DNA of 64,000 bases from contig JAUVWL010000005.1 in assembly GCA_030604135.1 (NCBI GenBank), forward strand, positions 150,033-214,032, in the 5' to 3' direction. Source of the DNA: Burkholderiales bacterium. GTDB lineage: Bacteria; Pseudomonadota; Gammaproteobacteria; Burkholderiales; Burkholderiaceae_C. The notes under the pieces were generated by a model, which did no database searches, had not been told where the DNA came from, and was given only the letters and a program-made list of their open reading frames with translations. Made by a program: the position numbers and the translations under genes. Shown here one piece after another: positions 10,353-22,300 of the stretch. How positions within the stretch are numbered: position 1 is the first letter of the stretch; each line of letters opens with the position of its first letter.

Positions 10353-13300
10353 TCAACCGTCGATCGGCGTGGTCGTGCTCTGGCCCACCAGCTCCACTTC
10401 GACCGGCTCGGGTGCGGGCGCAGGCATCGGCTCGGGTTCGGGTGCCTCAGCGACACCCACATCCGCAGCTGCATCCGCCTGTCCGGCACCGTCGTCTGCT
10501 GTCGCATCGGCCGAATCAAGCGGTTCGTCCTCTTGCGGCAATCCGGCCAGCACGTCCTCTTCCAGCAAGGATGCGACAGTCCCCTCCTGCTCGACCCGGA
10601 ACCAGACGTCGGCGATTTCGTTCACCTGGCCGTCGGCGGTTTCGAAGCTGGACGTGAGGCCGACCCAGTTGCCCTCGTTGAGCGCCGAAGTGGCGCTGGC
10701 ATTGAGGCGGATGGCCGTGATGCCCACCTGTTCCAGCGTCAGCAGTTCGTCGGCCTGGCTGACGCCATCGGAGTTGGCATCGCGCCAGACCAGCAGCCGG
10801 GCAAAGTCCAGGTCCTGCAGGTCGATCACGCCGTCGCCGTTGCTGTCAAGCTCGGCCAGCGCGGCGAAGCCATCCGGTGCCCTGCTGCCGTCGGACAACA
10901 GCGTGGCGGTGCCAAACAGCTCGGAGCCATCGTTGATGAGGCCGTCGCCGTTGCGGTCCATGGCCAGCAGGCCGTCGGTGGGTGCCACCCAGCCGGTTTG
11001 CACCGTCTGTCCGGTCCCGTTGATGTCGAACATCACGCCCTGGCTGACGTGCAGGGTCTGGATGCCGTTGCCATCCAGGTCTAGCACCAGTGGCGATACC
11101 GTCAGGGCATCCCGCTGCGGCTGTGTCATGGCTCCAAACTGATCTTCGCTGAAGGCGTCCACCTGGTTCATGCCAAGGGCGCCAAGCTGCGCCGGCGACA
11201 GCTCGGGGATCTGGGTCAGCGTCAGTGCGGCGATCTGCTCGACGCTCAGTGCGGCCATCTGCGAGTTGGTCAGCGCCTGCAGTTGCAAGTCGGTCAGGAA
11301 CGGAATGTCCACCGGCTGGATGGCCGCGATCTGCGCTCCACTCAGCGTCGCCAGGTCCGATGCTGCGATGGCCGCGATCTGTGCACCCGAGAGGGACACC
11401 ACCTGTGTGGTGGTCAAGGCCTGGAGCTGGGTGGCCGTCAGCGCCGCCACCTGGGTCGGGCTCAGTGCCTGCAGGTCGGCCGCCTGGATGACCGCCACCT
11501 GGGTCGGCGTCAGGGCCGCCAGGTCTTCGTTTTCCAAGGCCGCGAACTGGGTCGTGGTCAGACCGATCACCTGGGCCGTGGTCAATGCCGCCACCTGGGC
11601 GGTGGTCAGGGCGACGATCTGGGCCGTGGTCATGACCGCCAGATCCTCCACCTGGATGGCAGCCACCTGGGCCGTCGTCAGGGCCGCCACCTGGCCTGCC
11701 GTCAGATGGGGTATCTGGGTGGCGGTGAGCGAGACGATCTGTTCGGTCGTGAGCGCAGATACCTGGGTGTTGGTCAGCGCCGCCACCTGGGTGGTGCTCA
11801 TCAGTGCCAGGTCTTCGCCCTCGATGGCGCGGATCTGGTCAGTGCTCAGCTCGGCGAGGATGCCCGGGACGATGGCGGCCAGCTGGGCGGCGCTCATGCC
11901 GGTGATCTGCGCTGCGCTCAGACCCGGTGTCTGTTCGGTGGTGAGAGCAGCTACGTGGGCGGTCGTGAAGGCCGCCACGTCAACCACCTCCATCTGCGCA
12001 ATCTGGGCAGAGCTCAGCGCAGAAAACTGCCCGCTGGTCATGGCCGCCACCTGGGCCGTGGTCAAGCCGACCACGGCATTGGTCGAGAGCGCCGCCACAT
12101 CGGCCGGCTGCATGGCCACCCACTGGCTGACGCTCAGGGCCCCGAGCTGGGCGCTGGTCAGCGCACCGGCCTGGGTTTCGGTGAGCGCCACGATCTGCGC
12201 GGTGGTCAGGGCGGCAATGTCAGCCGTCTCGATGGCCACGATCTGCTCTGTCTCAAGCACCGCGATGTCGGCGGTCTGCATCGACGCCCACTGGGCGGTG
12301 GTCAAGGCCACGATCTGTGCCGTGGTGAGCAGGGGAATCTGGTTCACGGTGAGGGCCTGGATCTGGGCCGTCGTCAGCGCCGCCACGGCCGCTGTGGTCA
12401 GCACCGGCAGCTGCCCCGACGTCAGCGCCGCCACCTGGGTGGTCGTCAGTGCCGCCGCCTGCTGCGAGGTCAGGGCCTGGATGGCGGTGGTGCTGAGTTC
12501 CTCCAGATCTTCGATCTCGAGCGCTGCCACCTGGGCCGGGGTCAGCGCGGCCAGTTGCGGAGCACTGATGGCGCCAGCCTGACCCACGGTCAGGGCCACG
12601 ATCTGGGCTGTGGTCAGCGCCGCCAGCTGGGCGCCGCTGAGCAGGCTGAACTGCTCCGTCAGCAGAGCCTGCAGGTCATCGGTCGCGAGGGCCTGCATCT
12701 GCGCCGTGGTCAGGGCCTGCACCTGGGCATCGGTCAGCCAGGGAACCTGGGTAACCGTCAGGGCCTGGATCTGGCCGGCGGTCAGGTGCATAAAGTCCTG
12801 GGTCTGGATCGCCTGCAACTGGGCTTCCTCCAGCAAGGCGATGTTGGCTGTCGACAGCGCCGGGATCTGGGCCGTGGTCAGGGCCTCGAGCTGGACCGGA
12901 GTCAGGTCGCTGATCTGGTCGGTGGTGATGGCCGCCACCTGGGCGGTGGTCAGCGCCGCGATCTGGGCAGTGGTCAGCACAGGTATCTGGTCGCTGGTCA
13001 GAGCGGCCAGATCGACCGTCTCCAGGGCGCGGATCTGCGACGTGGTGAGGGCGGCCACCTGGGTTGTGGTCAGGGCCGCGACCTGGGTGGTGGTCAGGGC
13101 CACAACCTGGGCCGTGGTCAGGGCGGCAATGTCGTTACCCAGTGCACGGATCTGCGCCGCACTGAAGTCATCCAGATCGGCTGGTTCAATGGCGGCCACC
13201 TGTTCTGCCGTCAGCGCCCCGATCTGTCCCAGGGTCAGGTTGGTCAGCTGGGCAGAACTCAGCGCCACGATCTGAGCGGTGCTGAACGCCGCCACCTGCT

Positions 13301-16300
13301 CGAAGCTCAGGCTCTGCAGCTGCGCCGTGCCCAGTGCCGCGACGTCGGTGGTCTCCAGCGCGCGGATCTGGCTGGTGGTCAGGAACACCATTTGCTCATT
13401 GGTGATGGCCTGCAGCTGGGTGGTGGTGAGGCTTGGAATGGCCTCGGGCGAAATGGCCGCAATCGACTCGTAGCTCAGGGCCTGGATCTGACCCGTGGTC
13501 AGTGCGGCCAGCTGGCTGCCGGACAGTGCGGCCACCTGGGTCGGGCTGAGCAGGGTGATCTGTGCTTCGGTCAGGGCCTGCACGTCGTCGGTCGCCAGGG
13601 CGCGAACCTGGGCTGTGGTCAGCGCGGCCAGTTGCTCCTGGGTCAGGGCACGCACCTGCGCGGTGGTCAAGCTGGGAATGCGCGACGGCGCGATGTGCAC
13701 CAGGTCAGCGGTCTCGATGGCCTGGATCTGGCTGGTGCTCAGGCTGGCCAGCTGGTCACCGGTGAGCGCTGCAATCTGGGCCGAGCTCAAGGCGATGATC
13801 TGCGAGGTACTCAGGGCGGCCACATCGGCGGTCTCCATGACCGCAATCTGGTCCACGGTCAACGCCGCGATCTGGTCGGTGGTCAGCGCGCGCACCTGTT
13901 CGGTCGTGAGCGCACGAAGCTGGGCCGAGCTCAGCTGCACCAGATCCTGCGTCTCAAGTGCCACCACCTGGCCTGTGGTCAGTGCCGCCACCTGGGCCTG
14001 TGTCAGGGCCATGACCTGTGCGGTGGTCAGGGCCACCACCTGATCTGTCGTCAGGGCAGCCACATCCGCCAGCTCGAGAACCGCGATCTGGTCACCGGTC
14101 AGCGCCTGGATCTGTGCCGTGGTGAGCGCCACCACCTGAGCGGTGGTCAGTGCCACCAGATCTGCCGTCTGGAGCGCACGCAACTGTGCACTGGTCAGGC
14201 TGGCCACCTGCTGCGGCGTCAGAGCTGCCACCTGGGTGGTGGTCAGGGCTTCAATCTGCTGCGTACCCAGCGCCACCAGATCGGCGGTCTCGAGTGCCGC
14301 CACCTGTGCGGTGGTGAGAGCGGCGACCTGGGCCGTGGTGAGGGCGGCTGCCTGCGAAGGCGTGAGGGCCTGGATCTGAGCCGTGCTGAGCACAGTCAGG
14401 TCAGCGATTTCCAGCGCAGCCACCTGGCCAGTGGTCAGCGCGGCCACCTGGGCGGGCGTAAGTGCGGCCACCTGTCCGGTGGTCAGGGCCACCACCTGCG
14501 CGGTGCCCATCTGCGCCAGATCCGCGGGTTCGATGGCGGCCACCTGTGCGCTTGTCAGCGCGGCCACCTGCGGTGACGTCAGGGCCGCCACCTGTGCGCC
14601 AGTCATGGCGGCGATCTGTGCGGTGCTCAGCGCCACCAGGTCCTCGGTCTGCAGCGCCGCCACCTGGGTGGTTGTCAGTGCCGCCACCTGGGCAGTGGTC
14701 AGGGTGGCCACCTGGGCGGTGGTCAGCGCCTGGATCTGTGCGGTCGTGAGCGCAGCCAGGTCGGCCGTTTCCATCGCCTGCACCTGGAAGACCGTCAGTG
14801 CGGCCACCTGCGCCGTGCTCAAGGCGGCCACCTGGGCGGTACCCAGGGCAGCGATCTGGGCGCTGCTCAGGGCCACCAGGTCGGCCGTTTCGATGGCTGC
14901 CACCTGGGCCGGCGTGAGCGCAGCCACCTGGGCGGTGCTCAACGCACCCACTTGTTCGCTGGTCAGCGCCGCAATCTGGCTGCTGGTCATCGCGACCAGG
15001 TCCTCAGTCTGCAGAGCGGCCAGCTGCGTCAGGGTCAGCGCTGCGACCTGTGCCGTTGTCAGCGCGGCGGCCTGGCTGGAGGTCAGGGCCTGGATCTGGG
15101 TCGTACCCATGGCCACCAGATCACCGGTTTCGATGGCAGCCACCTGGGCGGTGGTCAGCGCGGCGACCTGGGCGGTGGTCAGCGCGGCGACCTGGGTGCT
15201 GGTGAGTGCCGCAACCTGGGCGGACGTCAGGGCCCGCAGCTGCGTCGTGCTCAGGTGCTGCAGCTGGGCGACCGTCAGTGCCGACACATCGGTTGTCTCG
15301 ATCGCTGCCACCTGGGCGGTGCTGAACGCACCCAGATCGGCCAGCTCCAGGTTGGCCACCTGGGTCGGGGTCAGCGCAGCCACCTGGGCCGTTGTCAGGC
15401 CCGGAATCTGGGCGGTGGTGAGGGCTTGCACCTGGGCCAGCGTCAGGCGGGCCATGTCGGCCGGATCGATGGCGCCGATCTGGCTGCTGGACAGCGCGGC
15501 CAGCTGGGTGGTGGTCAATGCCGCCACCTGGTCACCGGTGAGGGCCACCAGCTGGGCCGTCGTCAGGGCCGACATGTCGGCCACCTCGATGGCGCTGATC
15601 TGGTCGGTGGTCAGAGCAGCGATCTGGGCGGTGGTCAATGCCTGCACCTGCGCGCTGGTGAGGGCGGCCATCTGCTCGGCGGACAGGGTCGCCAGGTCGG
15701 CCGTTTCAATGGCCGACACCTTGCTGCCCAGGGCACTGAGCTGGCTGGCGCTCAAGCGCTGCAACTGGCCCGCCGTCATGGCCTCGATCTGGGCCGTGGT
15801 GAGGGCGGCCACATCGGCGGTTTCCATGACGCCGATCTGTGCGTTGGTCAGCGCCGCCACCTGAGCGGTGGTGAGGGCCGCCACCTGGGAGGTGGTCAGC
15901 GCCACCACCTGATCGGTCGTCAGTTGCTGCACGTTGGCGGTCGTGATGGCCCGCACCTGGGCGGTGGTCATCGCCGCGATCTGGTCGGGCGTCAGGCGGC
16001 TGATCTGGGTCTCACCGAGGGCCGCCACCTGGGCGGTGGTCAGCGCAGGGATGTCCTGGGTCTCGATGGCCGCGATCTGCGCGCTGGTCATGGCCTGCAG
16101 ATCGACCACTTCAATGGCCCGGATCTGGGCCGACGTCAGGGCGGCCACCTGGGCCTCGCTCAGGGCACGGATCTGGTCGGTGCCGAGCGCGGCAATGGCT
16201 GCAGTGGACAAGGCGGCCAGGTCCTGCGTCTGCATGGCACGCAGCTGGGCCGTGCCCATGGCGGCCACCTGGGCCGTCGTGAGGGCAGCCGCCTGGCCAC

Positions 16301-19300
16301 TGGTCAAGGCAACCACCTGCTCCGTCGACAGACCGGCCACCTGGGTGGTGGTCAGGGCGGCCACGTCGCTTTCCTCCAGCGCTGCAATCTGGGTCGACGT
16401 CATGGCATTGAGCTGCTCGACACCCAGGGCCCGCACCTGAGCCGAGCTCAGCGCCACCACCTGCGCCGTGCTCAGACCGGGCATGTCTCCGGCCTCGATG
16501 GCCGCCACCTGGGTGGTGGTCAGCCGTTCGATCTGGCTGGTGCTCAGGCTGCCGAGCTGGACGCTGCTCAGGGCGGCAATCTGCGGTGCGGTCAGCAACA
16601 CCAGGTCCTGGTCCTCGATGGCGCGCAGCTGGGCGGTGGTCAGCGCCGCGATCTGTTCGGGCGTCAGCTTGTCGATCTGGGCCGTGGTCAGCCCGGCAAT
16701 CTGCGCCGTGGTCAAGGCCGCGATGTCGACGGTCTCTATGGCCTGGATCTGTTCGCTGGTCAGCGCGGCCAGCTGGACGGTTCCCAGGGCGCGGACCTGT
16801 GCGGTTCCGAGGGCGGCGATCTGGGCCGTGCCCAGGGTGGCCAGGTCGGCGGTCTCGATGGCCGCGATCTGCGCCGTCGTCAGCTGGGCCACCTGGGCCG
16901 TGGTGAGGGCCTGCAACTGCGTCGCTGTCATGGCGGTGATCTGGCCCGGCGTGAAGGAAGCCAGGTCGGTCAGCTCGATGGCCGCCACCTGCTCAGGGGT
17001 CAGCTGGGCAATCTGTGCGTCGCTCATGGCACGGAACTGCGCCGTGGTGAGAGCCTGGATCTGGGCGGTCCCCAGCGCGGCCAGGTCGGCCAGCTCGATG
17101 GCACCGATCTGTGTCGCCGTGAGGGCGGGAATCTGGGCCGTCGTCAGGGCCCGCAACTGGTCGGACGACAGGGCCACGATCTGGGCCGTCGTCAGCGCGG
17201 TCAGGTCGGCGTTCTCCATGGCGGCCACCTGTGTGGTCGTCAGGGCTGCCACCTGGGCCGTGGTCAGCGCAGCCACCTGGGCCGTGCTCAGGGCGCGGAC
17301 CTGCGTGGTACCTAAGGCAGCAATGTCTTCGGGATCCAGCACCGCCACCCGGGCCGGCGTCAGGGCCGCCAGCTGGGCGGTCGTGAGGGCGGCCACCTGG
17401 TGGGAGCCAAGGGCCACCAACTGGGCTGTGCCCATGGCCACCAGGTCGGCGGTCTCGATGGCGGCCACCTGGGCCGTGCTCAGGGCGGCCACCTGCGCGG
17501 TGGTCAGCAGAGGCACCTGAGCAGTGGTCAGTGCAGCGATCTGCGCGGTCGTGAGGGCCGGAATATCGGTGCTGTCGATGGCCTGCAGCTGGGCGGAGGT
17601 CAACGCCTGCACCTGCGATGTGGTCAGCGCAGCCAGCTGTCCGGTGGTCAGTGCGGCCATCTGGGCGGTAGTGAGTGCGCGCACCTGGGCGGTGCTCATG
17701 CCTGCCACCACGGCCGGGTCGAGGCTGGCCAGATCGGCCGTCTCCAGGGCGGCGATCTGGCTCGTGCGCAAGGCGGCAAACTGGTCGGTCGTGAGGCTGG
17801 CCAGCTGATCGGAGGTCAGGGCAGCGATGAAATCGTTGGACAGGCTCTGGATGCGCGACGTGCCGATGCTGGACAGGTCCTCGGTCTCGATGGCCATCAC
17901 CTGGGCCGACGTCAGGGCATTGAGCTGCGCACTGGTCAGCGCGGCCACCTGGGCAGTGCCCAGCGCCACGATCTGGCCGGTGCCGAGCGCCTGCATCTGC
18001 TCACTGGTCAGTCGCGCGATCACCTCTGGCGCAATCCCGACCAGATCGGCGGTCTCGATGGCCGCAATCTGTTCGGTGCGCAATGCAGACACCTGGGTCG
18101 AGGACAGTGCGGCCACCTGGTCGGCGGTCAGGGCCACCACCTGCGCTGTGGTCAGCGCACGCAGGTCGGCGGTCTCCATGGCCGCGATCTGGCCCACGGT
18201 CAGCGACACCAGCTGATCGGTGGTCAGCGCAGCCACCTGGGTCTCGGTCAGTCCGCGGATGGCTGCGGTGGAGATCACGCTGAGGTCGCGCGTTTCCATG
18301 GCCACCAGCTGGGCGGTCGTCAACGCGCCCACCTGGGCCGCGGTCAGCGCGGCCGCCTGTGCGGTGGTCAGCGCCACGATGTCGTCGGTACCCAGTCCCG
18401 CCAGGGCATCGGTGCTCAGACGGGCCAGGTCGGCCGTTTCGATGGCCGCCACCTGCGAGGTGCTCATCGCCGCCACTTGCGACGAGGTCAGTGCACTGGC
18501 CTGGCTGGTGCTCAGGGCCTGGATCTGGCCATTGGTCAGGGCCGCCACCTGGGCGGTGGTCAGGGCCGCGATTGCCTCGGTGCTCAGGAAGCGGATGTCC
18601 CCGGTCTCGATGGCCCTGACCTGGTCCGTTCCCAGGCTCGCCAGTTGATCCGGGCTCAGCGCACCAACCTGCAGGGGCACCAGTGCCGCCACTTGTGCCG
18701 GTGTGAGCGCCGCAGTCTGGGCCGTGCCCAGCGCTGCAATGGCTGCCTCGCCGAGGGAGGCCAGAGCTGCGGGCTGCAGGCTGGCGATCTGGGCCGTGCT
18801 CAACGCTGCCACCTGGGCTGGGATCATGGCCGCCAGCTGGGGGCCATTGAGCACCGCCACCTGCGCGGTGCCCAGCGCAGCCAGGTCGGCGGTCTCCATG
18901 GCCGCCAATTGGGTCGGGGTCAATGCGGCGACCTGCGTCAGGCTCAACGCGGCCACCTGGGCCGTGCTCAGCGCCACCACAGCCGCGGTGGTCAGGTGGG
19001 CCAGGTCGACCGCCTCGATCGAGCGCACCTGGTCGGTGCTCAGTGCAACCACCTGGGCCGTGCCCAGCGCCGCCGCCTGGTCGGTGGTCAAGGCCACCAC
19101 CTGCGAAGTGGTCAGCGAACCCACCTGTGCGGTGGTCAGCCGAGAAACGGTAGCCGGATCGAGCACCTGGATGGCCGCCGTCGGAATGGCGGCCACCTGC
19201 GTGGTCGTGAGCGCCGCCATCTGGGTCGAGCTCAGGCTGCGGTACTGGTCCGTGGTCAGTGCGACCATCTGTTCGGCACTCAGTGCCGAGACGGCCGCGG

Positions 19301-22300
19301 TCGACATCGCGGCCACCTGGGCCGTGGTCAGTTCGCGGATCTGGGAAGCGGTCAGGCCCTGGGCCTGGGCCGACGTCAGCCGTCCGATGACCTCGGGTTG
19401 CAGCGCCACCAGATCGGCCGTCTCGATGGCGGCGATCTGCTCCGATGTCAGGGCGGCCATCTGGGTGCTGGTCAGCGCCCGCAGCTGGGCACTGGTCAAG
19501 GCTTCGATCTGGCCTGCGGTCAGGGCAGCCACCTGGGCGGTCCCCAGTCGCACCAAGGCCATGGTCGACATCAGGGCCAGGTCCACCGGCTCGATGGCGG
19601 CCACCTGGGAGGCCGTCAGGGCAGCGACCTGTGCCGTGGTCAGGGCGGCCACCTGGGCGCCGGTCAGGGCTGCCACCTGGTCGGCATCCAGCGCGCGGAT
19701 CTGGGCCGTCGTGAGCTTGTTGAGCACGGCCGTCGACATCTGGGCCAGGTCGCTGCCTTCAATGGCGGCCACCTGCGCGGTTGACAGACCGATCACCTGC
19801 GTGGACGTCAGGGCGGCCACCTGCGATGCCGTCAGGGCCTGGATCTGTGCGGTGGTCAATGCCTGCAGGTCCACCACCTGCATGGCGCGCAGCTGGGTCG
19901 ATGTCAGGGCCGAGAGCAGTTCGTCCGGCAGGGACTGGACCTGCGCCGTGGTCAGGGCCACCACCTGCGCTGCCGTCAGGGCAGTCACCTGATCGGTGCT
20001 CAGGCTCGCCAGCTGAGCCGTGCCCAGTGCCGCCACCTGGGCGGTCGTCAGGGCGGCCACCCGGGCCGGTGCCAGTGCGGCCAGTTGCTCGGCAGACAGG
20101 ACCGCAATGTCGGCCGTGTCCAGTGCAGCAATCTGCGGCGCGGTCAGGGCCGCGACCTGTGCGGTGGACAGCGAAGCCACCTGCTCGGTGCCCAGCGCCT
20201 TGATCTGCGCCGTGGTCAGGCGGCTGAGGACGGCGGTGCCGATGGCCGCAAGATCTTCCACCTCGATGGCCGCCACCTGGGCCGTGGTCAGGGCAGCCGC
20301 CTGGGTGGAGGTCAGCGCGGCCACCTGGGCGGTGGTCAGCGCCGCGATCTGGGCCGGGGTGAGGGTGTTGAGGTTGTTGGGCGCGACCGATGCCAGATCG
20401 GATGGCTGGATGGCGGCGATCTGGTCAACGCTGAGCGCGCGCAGCTGGGCCGATGTCAGGGCCGCGACCTGCGGGCCGCTCAGTGCCTCGATCTGCTCCA
20501 CGCTCATGGCGCGCAGGTCGACGGTCTGCAGTGCGGCCACCTGGACCGGGGTCAACGCAGCCACCTGGTCCAGCGTGAGGGCGGACACCTGTGCCGTGGT
20601 CAGCGCGGCAATGGACGGTGCACGCAGGGCCGCCAGGTCCTCGGTCTGCAAGGCCTGGATCTGGTCGGTGGTCAGCGCCGCCACCTGCGCCGTGGTCAGC
20701 GCAGCCGCCTGCGCCGTGGTCAGTGCCTCGATCTGCTGGGCATCCAGGCGGACCAGATCCTGAGTCTGGATGGCAATGATCTGCGCCGGGCTGAAGGCCG
20801 CGATCTGCGCGGTGGTCAGCGCCGCCATCTGCGACGTGGTGAGGGCTGCCACCTGGGCCGGCGTGAGGCTGGCGATCACCTGGGTCGACAGTGCCGCCAG
20901 GTCCTCGTTTTCCATCAGGGCCAGCTTCGCCGGAGCGATGCGCAGCATCTGCTCGGGCAAGATCGCGGCGGCCTGGGCCGTCGTCAGGGCGATCACCTGG
21001 GCATTGGTGATCGAGGCCAGCGTGCCGGGCAAGATGGCCGCCACATCCTGCGGATCGAGCGCGGCAAACTGGTCAGGCCTCAGGGCGGCCAGTTGCACCG
21101 TGGTCAGGGCAGCCACCTGGCCGCTGGTGAGCGCCTGCACCTGGTCGCTGCTCAGGGCGCGGAGGTCGGCGGTGTCCAGCGCGCGGATCTGCGCGGCGGT
21201 GAAGGCCTGAAGCTGGTCGGTGCCCAGCGCGGCCACCTGGGCGGTCGTGAGTGCCTTGACATCCGCCGTCTCCATGGCCTGGAGCTGTGCCGAGGTCAAT
21301 GCGGCCACCTGGTCGGTTCCCAGCGCCGCCACCTGCCGCGTGCTCAGGGCCACCATGGCCGCAGTTGAAAGGTGAACCAGATCCTCGGTCTCCAGCGCGG
21401 CAATCTGGCTGACCGACAGCGCCGCCACCTGCGTGGGCGACAGCAGCGACACCTGCATGGTGTTGAGTGCGGCAATGTCCGCGGTCGACAGCGATGCCAT
21501 GTAGGCCGGTGTCCAGCGAAGCACCGTGCGCATCTCCTCCTGCAAGGTGCTCAGCGGTGTTGACAGCGCATCCACCTGGGCGTCGGACATGACCACCAGT
21601 TGTGCACCTCCCAGCGCAGCGATCTGGCCGGCCGACAGGGCGGCAACATCCTCCGTCTGCATCACGCGCATCTGGGCGCTGGTCAACGCGGCAATCTGGT
21701 CGGTGGTCAGCGCGGCCACCTGTTCGGTGGTCAGCGCGACCACCTGGGCCGTGGTCATGCCGCGAATCGCGGTGGTCGACAGGCTGGACAGGTCTGCCGC
21801 TTCCATTGCCACCAGCTGGGCGGTGCTCAGGGCACCGATCTGGGTGCTGGTCATGGCGCCCACCTGGGTGGCGGTCAGGGCCTCAATTTGTTCGGTGCTC
21901 AACCCGCGCAGGGCGGCGGGGGTCAGCATGGCAAAGTCCTGGCCCTCGAAGGCGGCCAGCTGAGTGGCATCCAGGGCGCGCAACTGAACCGAAGTCAGGG
22001 CGGCCGCCTGGGCCGTCGTCAGGGCGGCAATCTGCGCTCCACTGAGCTGCTGCAGGTCATCGGTGGCGATGGCGGCGATCTGCGCCGGCGTCATGGCTGC
22101 GATCTGGTCGGTCGACAGCGCCGCCACCTGATCGGTGCCCAGCGAGACGATCTGCGCAGCGGTCAGGCCGCGGATGGCGGTGGTCGATATGCCATCGATG
22201 GCCGATGGCGAAATGGCCGACAACTGCGCCGTGGTCAGGCCGGTGACCTGGGACGAACCCAACGCCGCGATCTGGCCACTGGTGAGGGCCGCCACCTGGT

